DNA of 64,000 nucleotides from Streptomonospora nanhaiensis (GTDB taxonomy: Bacteria; Actinomycetota; Actinomycetes; Streptosporangiales; Streptosporangiaceae), in assembly GCF_026642255.1 (NCBI RefSeq), contig NZ_CP113264.1, positions 4,464,001 through 4,528,000 on the forward strand, read 5' to 3'. The notes beneath the pieces were generated by a model. That model worked only from the letters and a program-made list of their open reading frames with translations. It was not told where the DNA came from and ran no database searches. Below, in pieces: positions 19,641 through 29,321 of the stretch; the stretch's first letter is position 1; every line of letters starts with the position of its first letter. The position numbers were made by a program, and so were the translations under genes.

Positions 19641-20855
19641 ATGAGCGCACCCGACGGGCTCCCGGTGACCGTGCTGTCCGGTTTCCTCGGCGCGGGCAAG
19701 ACGACCCTGCTCAACCACCTCCTCGGCAACCTGGACGGCCTGCGGGTGGCGGTGATCGTCAACGACATGAGCGAGATCAACATCGACGCCGAGCTGGTCC
19801 GGGGCGAGGGCCACCTGTCCCGGACCGACGAGCGCCTGGTGGAGATGACCAACGGCTGCATCTGCTGCACCCTGCGCGACGACCTGCTGGAGGAGGTCTC
19901 CCGTCTCGCGGAACAGGGCCGCTTCGACCACCTGCTGATCGAGTCCAGCGGCATCTCCGAACCGATGCCGGTGGCGGCGACCTTCGCCGTCCCCGGCCCG
20001 GACGGACGCCCCCTCCTGGAGGGGGCGCGGCTGGACACGATGGTGTCGGTGGTCGACGCCGCGAACTTCCTCACGGAACTCGACAAGGGCGACGACCTGG
20101 TCGAACGCGGACTCGACGCCTACGAGGACGACGAGCGCACGGTCAGCGACCTGCTCGTCGACCAGGTGGAGTTCGCCGACCTCCTCCTCGTCACCAAGAC
20201 CGACCTGGTCACCGCGCAGGAGGCCGAGCGGGTGGAGGCGGCCGTGCGCAGGCTCAACCCCCTCGCCCGGGTCCTGCGCGTCACGCACGGCCGCGTCGAC
20301 CCGCGCGAACTGGTGGGGGCCGACCGGTTCGACCTCGAACGCGCCTCCCGCGCGCCGGGGTGGGTGGCCGAGCTCAACGGCGACCACGTCCCCGAGACGG
20401 AGGAGTACGGGATCTCCAGCCTGGTGTTCCGCGCCGACCGCCCCTTCCACCCCGGACGGCTCTGGGAGCTGGTCTCGGCGGGCTTCGACGGGGACCGGCA
20501 CGGCACGATCCTGCGGACCAAGGGCTTCTTCTGGCTGGCGACCCGCGCCCGGACCACGGGGCTGTGGTCCCAGGCGGGGCCGGTGGCCCGGTTCGAGCCC
20601 GCGGGGGTGTGGGACCCGGCCGACGGGGCCGCCCTGGGCTACGCGCCCGAGGACCTGGCGGACAGCGAACCGGTGGAGCCCCGCCAGGAACTGGTGTTCA
20701 TCGGCACCTCCCTGCGGCGCGACTCCCTGGACCGGGCCCTGCGCTCCTGCCTGCTCACCGACGACGAGCTCGCCGCGCCCTGGGAATCGCTCCAGGACCC
20801 CTTCCCGGAATGGGACGTCCACGGCCTGCACGACCACGCGCACGCCCGCGCCTGA
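19641..20855 (+). CDS. COG0523 GTPase, zinc metallochaperone type (ZigA/ZagA/YciC-like)
   Basis: 404 residues. Canonical motifs: Walker A GFLGAGKTTLLNHLL, metal motif CICC in NGCICCTLRDDL, a Walker B-like SVVDAANFL, and TKTD in the G4 position. The CobW C-terminal domain spans about 245-395. A Glu/His-rich tail DVHGLHDHAHARA at the extreme C-terminus may bind zinc. These GTPases are thought to deliver zinc to essential client proteins under starvation. Unlike its paralogue at 16802 all catalytic motifs are intact. Confidence 0.92.
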   Translation: MSAPDGLPVTVLSGFLGAGKTTLLNHLLGNLDGLRVAVIVNDMSEINIDAELVRGEGHLSRTDERLVEMTNGCICCTLRDDLLEEVSRLAEQGRFDHLLIESSGISEPMPVAATFAVPGPDGRPLLEGARLDTMVSVVDAANFLTELDKGDDLVERGLDAYEDDERTVSDLLVDQVEFADLLLVTKTDLVTAQEAERVEAAVRRLNPLARVLRVTHGRVDPRELVGADRFDLERASRAPGWVAELNGDHVPETEEYGISSLVFRADRPFHPGRLWELVSAGFDGDRHGTILRTKGFFWLATRARTTGLWSQAGPVARFEPAGVWDPADGAALGYAPEDLADSEPVEPRQELVFIGTSLRRDSLDRALRSCLLTDDELAAPWESLQDPFPEWDVHGLHDHAHARA

Positions 20856-21187
20856 GGCCCCCGGGACCGCCGTCCACAGGCGCGCACCGTGCGCCGTGGG
20901 CGGCCCCGGGCCGCCGTCCCCCGGGTCCGTGGGAGTTGCGTCAGCTTCCCGGAACCCCTCCCGGCGCTCCCCGTCCTCCCTTCCGGCCCCTCCCGAAGCG
21001 GCCGAGGGAACCCCGTTCCCGACGACCAGGAAACGTCGCACACACACCGGCCGTTTCGGCGGCTCCCTCCGGGGCAGCTACATGCACGATCGCCCCCGGG
21101 CATGTCGGCGCCGGGGGGCGGACGGCGCGACCGGTGCGCGCTCCCCCGCCCGCTCCCGGCCGTTCCGGACGAGACGAGGGAGAGGGT
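20856..21187. other. 332-base intergenic stretch, no supported gene
   Basis: Short open frames here are Pro/Arg-rich with no domain. GC-rich inverted segments near 21085-21120 may act as a terminator for the zinc locus. A gaggga/gagagg site precedes the next gene. Confidence 0.45.
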
Positions 21188-22456
21188 GTGCGAGGAGACC
21201 TCCTGAGAAAAGTCGTGGGGACGTGGCGCACGGACGCGGGGCCGGGGAGCCCCGGTGGGCCGGCCGCGTCCGGGACGGACTGGTACGCACGGCTCCGGGT
21301 ATGGCTGACCAGGTCCGTGGCCTCGGGGAGCTACGAGCGGCACACCCTGGCCCTGGTGGCGAAGGGCGCCCTCGCCGCCACCTTGGCGTGGCTCGTCGCC
21401 CACCACCTCATGGCGGCGCCGAGCCCGGCGTTCGCCCCGTTCTCCGCGGTGCTGATGGTGCAGGTGACCGTCTACCAGTCCGTCGTGCAGTCCCTGCGCT
21501 TCGTCGGCGCCATCGTCCTGGGGGTCGCCCTCCAGGCCGTGTCCGCGCTGACTGCGGGCCCGGACATCCTCACGTTCGTCCTCGTGGCCCTCGTCGCCCT
21601 GGGCGTGGGGCAGTGGCGCGCCCTCGGCCGGTACGGGCCCCAGGTCGCCACCGCCGCGTTCTTCGCCTTCGCCACGTACGTGTCCACCTCGGGAACTGCG
21701 GAGCGGCTCTCCCAGCTCGGCCAGATCGTGCTGCTGGTCCTGGTGGGGAGCGCGATCGGCGTGGCCGTCAACCTCCTCGTGTTCCCGCCCCTGCGGTTCC
21801 GCAGCGCCGAGTCCGCCCTGCAGACCCTGGTCGGCTCCCTGCGCCACCTGTGCGCGGACATGAGCCGGGGCCTGCTGGAGGGGCGGATCGACGAGTCCAC
21901 GAGCGCGTGGTGGAGGCAGCGGGCCAACGCGCTCGAACCGGCCGTCCGGCAGTCCCGGCTGGCCGTCGGGACCGCGCGGGAGAGCGTGTACTACAACCCG
22001 CGCCGGGTCCTGGGCGGGCGGGGGCGCTCGGAGCCCCGGCCGCAGTTCTACGAGCAGCTCGTCGACAGCCTGGAAAGGGCCGTCAGACAGGTCGAGTCCC
22101 TGGCTCGGGCCCTGGACCGCTGGCAGAAGGACGATCGCGCCGACCCCCACTGGGAGTTCCTGGTGAGGTGCGGCGAACTCGTGCAGTCCGTCGCCTCGGC
22201 ACTGAGCGTGCTGGAGGAGCCGGACGGGTTGCGCACGCATGCGCAGGCGGAGCGGTTCCACGAGGCGGTCGAGGGCGTCCGGCGGCACGGGTCCGCCCTG
22301 GAGGGCGTCTGCGCCGGCGGCAGCGACGGCACCCCGCCGCTGGGCGACCCGACCCGGCCCTACGGGGTGTTCCTCATCGAGACCCGGCGCCTGCTCGACG
22401 AGTTCGAGTACGTCGACGAGCTCCTGGGCGGGGCCCGGCTGCGGGCGTCGGGCTGA
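21188..22456 (+). CDS. FUSC/aromatic-acid exporter-like membrane protein
   Basis: 422 residues from GTG 21188 with a gagggagag site. After a short basic N-terminus there are about six helices in residues 50-200 (LALVAKGALAATLAWLVAH, FAPFSAVLMVQVTVYQSVVQ, FVGAIVLGVALQAVSALT, ILTFVLVALVALGVGQW, TAAFFAFATYVS, QIVLLVLVGSAIGVAVNLLV). A long alpha-helical cytoplasmic domain follows. This is the fusaric-acid-resistance/YccS-type half-length form (4TM/6TM plus soluble domain). Substrate unknown. Confidence 0.85.
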   Translation: MRGDLLRKVVGTWRTDAGPGSPGGPAASGTDWYARLRVWLTRSVASGSYERHTLALVAKGALAATLAWLVAHHLMAAPSPAFAPFSAVLMVQVTVYQSVVQSLRFVGAIVLGVALQAVSALTAGPDILTFVLVALVALGVGQWRALGRYGPQVATAAFFAFATYVSTSGTAERLSQLGQIVLLVLVGSAIGVAVNLLVFPPLRFRSAESALQTLVGSLRHLCADMSRGLLEGRIDESTSAWWRQRANALEPAVRQSRLAVGTARESVYYNPRRVLGGRGRSEPRPQFYEQLVDSLERAVRQVESLARALDRWQKDDRADPHWEFLVRCGELVQSVASALSVLEEPDGLRTHAQAERFHEAVEGVRRHGSALEGVCAGGSDGTPPLGDPTRPYGVFLIETRRLLDEFEYVDELLGGARLRASG

Positions 22457-22656
22457 AGGCACGGTCCGAGGCGGCCGACGTCGCCGGACAGGGCCCCTCC
22501 CGCGGCGTCCCGGCGGAGGGACCCGGCGCGCGGTCCCCCTCACCCGGCGTAGCGGCGGGCCCGGGAGCGGCCTGAGCCCGCTCTCGACCTCGGCGGGCAG
22601 CGCCTTCCGCTCCCGGGCGGCCCGCCGCGGGGACGACGACCGCGTACCCGGGGCCG

Positions 22657-24312
22657 CTACCGCCGGCCCGCCCGGGTGCGGCGGCGCACCAGGAAGGGGC
22701 CGATCGCGAGGATGTCCACCGGCGCCGACCCGAAGCACTCCAGGGCGTCGCGCGGCGAGTCGACCATGGGCCGCCCCGCCGTGCTGAGGCCCGTGTTGAC
22801 CAGGACGGGGAGGCCGCTGCGCTCCTCGAATCGGTCCAGCAGCCGCGCGGTGAGCGGGTCGTCCTCGGGCGAGACCGTCTGCACCCTGGCGGTGCCGTCC
22901 ACGTGGACCACCGCCGGCAGGCGCTCGCGCCAGGCGGGCTCCACCTCGTGGACGAAGAGCTTGTAGGGGCTCGGCAGGGGACCGCCGGAGAAGATCTCCC
23001 CCGCCCTGCGCTCGGCCACGATGGGCGCCACGGGCCGGAACCACTCGCGCCCCTTGACGTCGTTGAGCCGTTCGAGGTTGCCGGCGTTGAACGGGTTGGC
23101 GAGCAGGGACCGGTGGCCCAGGGCCCGCGGGCCGTACTCCGCCCCTCCCTGGAACCAGGCGACCAGGGCGTCGGCGTCCAGTTCGGCGGCGACGGCGTCG
23201 GCGAGGTCGGAGGGGCGCTCGAACTCGACGTCGGCCTCGTCGAGCAGGGCCCGCAGCTCCTCCTCGTCCCAGGAGCGGCCCAGTTCGGCTCCCGGCATGG
23301 GCTCGACCGCGTCCCCGGACAGCGAGGCCAGGTGCATCGCCCCGCCCAGGGCCGTGCCCGCGTCCCCGGCTGCGGGCTGCACCCACACGCTGTCGAAGGG
23401 CCCCTCGGCGGCGATACGGCTGTTGGCGACGCAGTTGAGCGCGACGCCCCCGGCCATGGTCAGGCTCCTCTTCCCCGTCCGCAGGTGCAGCCAGCCGAGG
23501 ACGCCGAGCAGCGCCTCCTCCATGGCGGCCTGGACGCTCGCGGCCAGGTCCGCGTGCTCCCGGGTGGGCGTCTCGCCCTCCCGGCAGGGCTCGGTGAGGG
23601 ACTTCCAGTCCACGCCCGCCGCCCGGACCAGCCCCTCCCCCTCGTAGCCGATGCTCTCTCGCAAGCGGTCGAGCATGGTCGGTGAACCGTAGGAGGCCAG
23701 GGCCGTCACCGTGTACGCGTCACTGGAGCGGTGGAACCCCAGGTGTTCGGTGAGTTCCTCGTGGACCAGCCCGAGGGAGTCCGGCAGGGGCTGGCGCGCC
23801 AGGACCTCCAGGCGCCCGTCCGTGTAGGAGCCGGCCAGGTGCGAGGCCGCCTCGCCCCGGCCGTCCGCCACGAACACCGCGCAGTCCCCGCCCCCCGCCT
23901 CGGGCGGGGCGGCGAGCCCGGCGGAGGCGGCGTGGGCCACGTGGTGGGGGACGTACACCACCTTCGCCGGGTCCAGGCCGGGCAGCTCCGAGGCCAGGAA
24001 GTGGGGCGCGCGCTCGACGTAGAACAGCCGCAGCTGCTCCCAGGCCACGTCCTGACCCGGCCCGGAGGGGTCGGCCAGGGCCGGATCGTAGGAGTAGGAG
24101 ACCGCGTCCAGGTCGGCGGGCCGCAGGCCCGCCCGCTCCAAGCACCACCGCATCGACGCCGACGGCAGCTCCCAGGCGGAGTAGGGGACGGCCTCCTTAC
24201 CGTGCTTGCGCCGGGAGAACCTCTCCTCCTCCGCGGCGGCGACGGTCCGCCCGTCCACGACGAGCGCGGCGGCCGGGTCGTGAAACACGGCGTTGACCCC
24301 GAGAATGCGCAT
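22657..24312 (-). CDS. Carbamoyltransferase, NodU/CmcH family
   Basis: 551 residues. N-terminal ASKHA-type domain: MRILGVNAVFHDPAAALVVD, EERFSRRKHGKEAVP, VPHHVAHAASAG (metal/substrate His), VADGRGEAASHLAG. C-terminal YrdC-like half: MAGGVALNCVANSRI, WVQPAAGDAGTALGGAMHL, FQGGAEYGPRALGHRSLLA, LVNTGLSTAGRPMVDSPRDAL. It transfers carbamoyl from carbamoyl phosphate to a hydroxyl on a sugar or antibiotic through a carbamoyl-adenylate. The start is ATG 24312 with gggag upstream. The nearby GT4 glycosyltransferase might supply a glycan acceptor, but this is only positional. Confidence 0.93.
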   Translation of the reverse strand: MRILGVNAVFHDPAAALVVDGRTVAAAEEERFSRRKHGKEAVPYSAWELPSASMRWCLERAGLRPADLDAVSYSYDPALADPSGPGQDVAWEQLRLFYVERAPHFLASELPGLDPAKVVYVPHHVAHAASAGLAAPPEAGGGDCAVFVADGRGEAASHLAGSYTDGRLEVLARQPLPDSLGLVHEELTEHLGFHRSSDAYTVTALASYGSPTMLDRLRESIGYEGEGLVRAAGVDWKSLTEPCREGETPTREHADLAASVQAAMEEALLGVLGWLHLRTGKRSLTMAGGVALNCVANSRIAAEGPFDSVWVQPAAGDAGTALGGAMHLASLSGDAVEPMPGAELGRSWDEEELRALLDEADVEFERPSDLADAVAAELDADALVAWFQGGAEYGPRALGHRSLLANPFNAGNLERLNDVKGREWFRPVAPIVAERRAGEIFSGGPLPSPYKLFVHEVEPAWRERLPAVVHVDGTARVQTVSPEDDPLTARLLDRFEERSGLPVLVNTGLSTAGRPMVDSPRDALECFGSAPVDILAIGPFLVRRRTRAGRR

Positions 24313-24361
24313 GCGACCGCTCCCTCCGAGACTGGGGTGTGATGGCGAACGCACCCTCTCG

Positions 24362-24387
24362 ACTACCGAAGGCGGTCGCCGGTAAAC
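24362..24387 (-). promoter_or_regulatory. SigB-like promoter candidate for the carbamoyltransferase
   Basis: On the minus strand GTTTAC, 14 bases, GGTAGT, about 50 bases before the start codon. It resembles the actinobacterial stress sigma-B type (GTTT..N14-16..GGGTA). Two motif matches only, so tentative. Confidence 0.35.
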
Positions 24388-24706
24388 ATGGTCCCAAGGC
24401 GGATCCGCACACGGTCTGCTCCGCGGCCGCGCGGCCGCAGCGCCTTCGGCCCGCCGTGTTCGTCCTCGCGCCGACGGGTCGGTGGCGGTGCGGTCAGGCT
24501 GCACGGGTGCGCGGACGAGCGGAACTGTGGGGGCCGCTGGTCGACCGGGACTCCCACCGCTGCCTGTGGGCGGGAAGCCGCGGGGACCCCCGCTCCGAGC
24601 GCCTCGCCCCGGACCCGGAGTCCATCGGTGCGGAGGAGGTCCTGGCCGCCTGCGCCGCCGCCCCCGGGCCGTCCCCCGCGCCGTCCCCGGCGCGCGGGGA
24701 GGGGCC
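24388..24706. other. Intergenic stretch, no supported gene
   Basis: A plus-strand open frame through 24716 includes LWGPLVDRDSHRCLWAGSRG, but it has no ribosome binding site and no recognisable domain. I leave it uncalled; it could be a gene remnant. Confidence 0.35.
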
Positions 24707-24740
24707 GGGCCGGTAGCGGCCGGCGCCGCTCCCCCGGCCC
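24707..24740 (-). terminator. Nested hairpin after the flavodoxin-like gene
   Basis: Outer arms gggccgg / ccggccc enclose a perfect inner agcggc-cggc-gccgct hairpin. It lies 3 bases beyond the minus-strand stop at 24744. Confidence 0.65.
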
Positions 24741-24743
24741 GCG

Positions 24744-25343
24744 TCAGGGTGCGGGGTAGGGGTTCTCGCGCAGGCTCCGTGCCAGGTGGGCCGCGTTGCG
24801 GGCCAGGGTGGCCGTCGTGGAGGCGACCGCCTCCGGGGTCTGCTCCAGGTCCTTGTAGTCCTTGGGGTTCATGGCCTCGTTGTTCCAGTAGGTGCCGCCC
24901 TGGGCCGGAATGGTGAAACCCGTGTCCCCCAGGGCCTGGAACAGGTCCGCGGTGATCTTGTGAGCGCCGTCCTCGTTGCCGACGACCGCCGTCACGGCGA
25001 CCTTGCCGAACATGGACGGACGCCCCTGCTCGTCGGTCTCGCCCAGCTCTGCGTCGAGCCGCTCCAGGACCCGCTGGGCGACGCTGGACATGTGGCCGAC
25101 CCACGTCGGCGTCGCCATCACGAGGATGTCCGCGGCCAGGAGGCGCCGCCGGATGTCCGGCCAGGCGTCGCCCGAGCCCATGTCGGTCTCCACACCGGGG
25201 CGGACGTCGTGGTCCACGACCCTGACGAGGTCGCCGGCGACACCGTGGCCGGCCAGGGCGTCGAGGACCTGCCGCGCCATCAGTTCGCTGCTCGACGGGG
25301 CGGGCGACGGTTTGAGGCTGCACACGAGAGCCAATGCGTTCAT
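24744..25343 (-). CDS. Flavodoxin-family NAD(P)H-dependent oxidoreductase
   Basis: 199 residues, flavodoxin-like fold: MNALALVCSLKPSPAPSSSELM (phosphate loop near the N-terminus), MATPTWVGHMSSVAQRVLERLD (FMN-binding), MFGKVAVTAVVGNEDGAHKI, and IPAQGGTYWNNEAMNPKDYKD. This matches NADPH-dependent FMN reductase/WrbA-like proteins. ATG 25343 is used; an ATG 9 bases upstream is also possible. It stands 97 bases downstream of the operon of 25441 and 26154 in the same direction. Confidence 0.88.
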   Translation of the reverse strand: MNALALVCSLKPSPAPSSSELMARQVLDALAGHGVAGDLVRVVDHDVRPGVETDMGSGDAWPDIRRRLLAADILVMATPTWVGHMSSVAQRVLERLDAELGETDEQGRPSMFGKVAVTAVVGNEDGAHKITADLFQALGDTGFTIPAQGGTYWNNEAMNPKDYKDLEQTPEAVASTTATLARNAAHLARSLRENPYPAP

Positions 25344-25440
25344 GGGGACCATGCTGGGCGAGCCCCGGGGCCGGCACACGCAGGCGCGCGGGCGGGGTCT
25401 CCCCCGGGACCGGATCGCCCTCTCCCCCTCCAGGCCGGGC

Positions 25441-26157
25441 TCAGCGCTCCCGCTCTGCGGTCCTGCGCGGATCCTCCGCCAGGACGAGGTCCGCCATCCT
25501 CCGCACCTGCTCCGCCACGGGGCGGTCACGGTCGACGAACAGCGTGTACCGGTAGGCGTCCATCCGCTCGCCCGTCTCCCCGGCCCGGTGGAACCCGACG
25601 TCCACGCCCTCGGGTTCCCGGAGCTCCTCCGGCAGGCCGGGATCCTCGCGCCGCGGCGAGACCTCCGTGAGGACGCAGCCCCAGCGCTCGAACCAGCGGC
25701 TCTCCGCGAGGGTCCGCCCGAGGAGCCGGGCGGCGGTGTCCACCGGCTCCTCCCAGCTGCGGTCGGCGGCGGCCCGTGCGAGTTCGGCCTCGTACCGGGC
25801 GGCGTCGAAGTGGAGGTCCGCCGGTACGACGGAGCTGTCGCTCGTGTTCTCCCACGAGTCCCAGACCACCCGGCCCCCCTCGCGGCGAATGGTGGCGTAC
25901 AGGGCGCCGCAGCAGCCGGCCGTGCAGGTCGGCTCGGTGATCATGGTCCTGCGGGGTTCCTCCGTGACCGCCAGCGGCCGGCCGGCGGCCGGCCCGGTCC
26001 AGAACCGGCAGCTGCGCGCCCTGCCTTCCGGGTGGACCTCCGCCAGGACGTCGGCTCCATCGACGAGGGGCCGCACCTCGGCCCAGGGGTCCGCCGTCCA
26101 GTCGTCCGGGATCCTGTGGCGCAGGGTCAGGGTGCTGACCGTCGGCTGCTCGCTCAT
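25441..26157 (-). CDS. Hypothetical protein, 238 aa, coupled to the GT4 gene
   Basis: The ATG overlaps the stop of the upstream glycosyltransferase (ATGA), so translation is coupled. The soluble acidic protein has a central cysteine patch PTCTAGCCGALYATIRREG and the motif VVWDSWENTSDSS; the C-terminal third is helical (PVAEQVRRMADLVLAED). No signal peptide or membrane segment. I do not recognise the family. The Cys cluster could bind a metal, but this is a guess. Confidence 0.78.
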   Translation of the reverse strand: MSEQPTVSTLTLRHRIPDDWTADPWAEVRPLVDGADVLAEVHPEGRARSCRFWTGPAAGRPLAVTEEPRRTMITEPTCTAGCCGALYATIRREGGRVVWDSWENTSDSSVVPADLHFDAARYEAELARAAADRSWEEPVDTAARLLGRTLAESRWFERWGCVLTEVSPRREDPGLPEELREPEGVDVGFHRAGETGERMDAYRYTLFVDRDRPVAEQVRRMADLVLAEDPRRTAERER

Positions 26158-27467
26158 CGCCCCATGATCGGCTTCCTCCGCGCGGCGGTCCACTCGTTTT
26201 GCGGCCCCCGGGGGATCCGCGCCGCCCTCCGTCGGCGCCCCCCGGACAGGGCCGTGTCGACCGCCCGGGCCACCTGCTCGGCGGCCTTCTCCGGGCGGTA
26301 GGAGGAATCGTAGAGTTCGTGGGCGCGGTCGGCCGTGGCGCGGGCGGCGGCGCGGTCGGAGAGCAGCCGCACGCACTCGTCGGCGATCGCCTCCGTGGTG
26401 TCGGCGATCCCGCAGTGCTCGCCGGCCCGGACCTCCAGCCCCTCCGCCCCCACGGTGGTGGAGACCACCGGCACCCGGTGGGCGAAGGCCTCCAGGATCT
26501 TGATGCGCGTGCCCCCGGCCACGCGCAGGGGCGCGACCACCAGGTCCGCCTGACGGAGGTAGGGCGTCATGCTGGGAACGATGCCCGTGACCTCGACCCC
26601 CGGGGACCGGCCGAGTGCGTCGATGCGCGGCGAGGACTGGCCGGCGAGCAGCACGCGCAGGTCCGGGAACTCCTCCCGGACCAGGGGCGCGATCCCCTTC
26701 ACCAGCCATGCGGCCGCGTCGGCGTTGGGGGCGTAGGACAGGACCCCCTGGAAGAGGATGGTGGGCCTTCCCGGCCCCCTCTCCTCCGCCGTTTGCGCCC
26801 CGCCGTCCACACGGTCCCCGGCGGGAGGTGTGTACGTGTTGGGGACCACCAGCGAGTTCGGAAAACCGGAACGGCGGAGGTCGCCCTGTCCCGAGTAGAT
26901 CAGCACGTCCGCACCCTGCGCGGCCCGGCGGTGGATACGCCGCCAGCGGGCGATGACCCGGTGCATGTCCAGTCTGCGGACCGGGGTGAGCTCCATGCCC
27001 CGGTCAGCCTTGCCGATGGAGAGCCAGCGGGCCAGCAGCACGTCCCTCAGGTCGTCCACGTCGATGACGGTGGGCGCGGAGACCAGGCCACGGGTCATCA
27101 ACCAGACGTGTTCGCGCATGTACCAGACGAGGTCGTACCGGGTACCCGCCAACCAGCCGGGAGCCTTCTCCAGGACGGCCCCGCGTGTCTTGCCGATCTG
27201 CGCGGCGAGGGTGCCCCTGAGGAATTCGGTGACCCGGCGCGCCGGTGACCTGTCCTGGTCCAACGGGGAGAACTCCTGCGGCACGGTGAGCACCCGGTCG
27301 AAGACGGAGTCCGCGGGCGGCTCCTCGTGCTTCCCGTCGAGCGGCAGCACCAGCAGGTCAACGGTGCCGAGCCCGGCGAGGGCGCCGGCGATCACCTTCG
27401 TCCGCATCGCCCCGCCGAACGGGTCCCAGGGCCTGATCCCGCTCACCAACAGAATCCGCAACGCCAT
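26154..27467 (-). CDS. GT4-type glycosyltransferase
   Basis: 437 residues from ATG 27467 with gcggaggg upstream. GT-B fold: N-terminal Rossmann MALRILLVSGIRPWDPFGGAMR and DLVWYMREHVWLMTRGL; C-terminal domain TILFQGVLSYAPNADAAAWLV, LRVLLAGQSSPRIDALG, VEVTGIVPSMTPYLRQADLV, and the donor-binding EX7E-like region TRIKILEAFAHRVPVVSTTVG. It probably transfers sugar from a nucleotide-sugar to a glycan or small molecule; donor and acceptor unknown. The downstream hypothetical gene is translationally coupled. Confidence 0.9.
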   Translation of the reverse strand: MALRILLVSGIRPWDPFGGAMRTKVIAGALAGLGTVDLLVLPLDGKHEEPPADSVFDRVLTVPQEFSPLDQDRSPARRVTEFLRGTLAAQIGKTRGAVLEKAPGWLAGTRYDLVWYMREHVWLMTRGLVSAPTVIDVDDLRDVLLARWLSIGKADRGMELTPVRRLDMHRVIARWRRIHRRAAQGADVLIYSGQGDLRRSGFPNSLVVPNTYTPPAGDRVDGGAQTAEERGPGRPTILFQGVLSYAPNADAAAWLVKGIAPLVREEFPDLRVLLAGQSSPRIDALGRSPGVEVTGIVPSMTPYLRQADLVVAPLRVAGGTRIKILEAFAHRVPVVSTTVGAEGLEVRAGEHCGIADTTEAIADECVRLLSDRAAARATADRAHELYDSSYRPEKAAEQVARAVDTALSGGRRRRAARIPRGPQNEWTAARRKPIMGR

Positions 27468-27809
27468 CCGCCCTCCGCTCCTCCTTCGGCCACCGCCCAT
27501 CCTCCACCCGTCCGGGCACGGCCCGTCGGCAGCGGGGGCAGGCCGGCCGGCGCGGGCGGCCGACCGGGGGCGGAGCATGCGAGGCCCCCGTCCCGCGGCG
27601 ACCACGGGGAACACGGCGCCCGTCCCCGCTGGCGTCCACCACCGGCCCCGACCCCTGGCCGGACGCCCCGCCCCTGGCCGGATGTGGCCAGGGTTTCCTT
27701 CTGTTCACCCTGGGATGGAAGCGCTCCCACGTCAAGCGGATCCGGTCCACCGGAACGGACTCCGAGGGCGTTCCTCCGCCGGGGACGGACCCCGGACACA
27801 CGGTGATCC
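27468..27809. other. Divergent intergenic region, 342 bases
   Basis: It separates the minus-strand GT4 operon from the plus-strand ABC exporter half. No supported gene; no strong -35/-10 pair that I can defend. Confidence 0.45.
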
Positions 27810-29321
27810 GTGGCCTACGATCTGGAGCCGTCGGCCGGAAGAGACCCGCCGCGCGCCCCGCAGACCCGACGAGCAGGAGCACGCCGTCCGCCCCAGCTCC
27901 CCACACCCGTCGACCCGACGACGCGGGGCCCCGAGGCCGCAGACCCGGGTCCCGTCCGCGCCACACCCCGACCTGGAGCCGCCCGTGAGCAGTGGGAACC
28001 GAGAGCACGCACCCCCTCCCGCACGTCCTCCCGGGCCGGGACCCGCGACCGGCGTCCGGGCGTGGAACGCTGGTGGGACGAGGCCGTCCTGGCCCGTGTG
28101 CGCATCATCCGGGCGATCCCCTCGACCGGCCCGGCCCTGTCCTCGGCGCTGTTCCTGGTCAACGTGGTCCTGGGCGTGCTGCCCGTCGCGTTCGTCGTGA
28201 CCACCTCGGTCGTGATCGGCCAGGTGCCCGCGGCGGTGGCGGCGGGGGTGGGGTCGCAGGCCTGGTCCGCGCTCGTGCGGACCTTCCTGGCCGCTGCCGC
28301 GCTCTTCGCCCTCCAGACCCTCCTCACCCCCGTGCAGCACATGCTGGGCGAGCTCATGACGCGGCGGATGGACGGCCTCCTGCAGCAGCGCCTCATCCGG
28401 GCGTCGCTGCGCAGCACCGGCATCGGCCCGCTGGAGGACCCGGCCGCGCTCGACTCCCTGGACGAGGTGAACCGCTGGTTCGAGGCCCGGGCGCACACCC
28501 CGGGCGGCGCCTGCGCCGGAATGCTGGCGCTCGTGGCCCGCTACGTGCGCCTCGCCGCACTGACCGCCCTCCTGGGGGTCGTGGCCTCCTGGGCGATGGC
28601 GGCTGCGCTCCTGGTGGCGGTACTCGTCTTCCGGACGGGGCAGCGCGGCGGCCTGCGGGTGCTGTCACGTGTGTACGACACCGGGGTGGGCGCGGTGCTG
28701 CGCCGCGCGAACCACCTGCGCGGCGTGGCCATGGGCGCCCGCGACGCCAAGGAGCTGCGACTGTTCGGGCTCACCGCCTGGTTCACCGACCGCTACGTCG
28801 ACGAGCACACGAGGGCGCACGACCGCGTGTCCCGGGCCAGGCGCCGGGTGTTCCTCGTCCCGTACCTGGGCTACACCGCCCTGGGACTGCTCGCGGTCTG
28901 CTCCGTCCTGGCCCTGCTCGCCTCCGGCGCCGCGCAGGGGGCCGTCTCGCTCACCGGGCTCGCGCTGGCGCTGCAGGCGACCGCCGCGATGGTGATGTGC
29001 GGCGCCAACTACCCGGAGGCCGACCTCCAGACCTCCCTGGGCATGCGGGCCTGGCAGTCCCTGGACGCCCTGGAGGAGCGCATGGCGCGGGCCGGGGGAC
29101 AGGCGCCGCCCCGGGAGGCCGCGGCGCCGGGGAGGAGGCCGTCACCGGTCCCGTACCGGTGTCCGGGCTCCGGCAGCCGGAGCGATGACCGCGTCCTCCC
29201 CGCGCCGGTGTCCCCGTCCTACCGGGTGTACCGCGCGGCTGCGGACGACCGCGAGATCCCACGACCACACCGTCGTCCCCGGGTCCGGGGATGCCCTTCC
29301 TTCCACCCATCGGGGGCACTG
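27810..29321 (+). CDS. ABC exporter transmembrane half without ATPase domain (likely remnant)
   Basis: The start is uncertain: GTG 27810 or GTG 28062 (the latter gives VERWWDEAVLARVRII). From about 28080 the protein matches the ABC-exporter membrane domain: LSSALFLVNVVLGVLPVAFV, LAAAALFALQTLLTPVQHML, LAALTALLGVVASWAMAAAL, the coupling-helix stretch GARDAKELRLFGLTAWFTDR, and LGYTALGLLAVCSVLALLAS. It then stops resembling the family after QSLDALEERMARAGG, where the linker to the nucleotide-binding domain should begin. No Walker motifs follow. The frame has no stop and runs on through 29322-30434. Confidence 0.6.

Noticed and set aside
24339..24716. Plus-strand ORF between the carbamoyltransferase and the flavodoxin-like gene
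   Set aside because: No RBS and no recognisable domain, although the segment LWGPLVDRDSHRCLW looks slightly protein-like.
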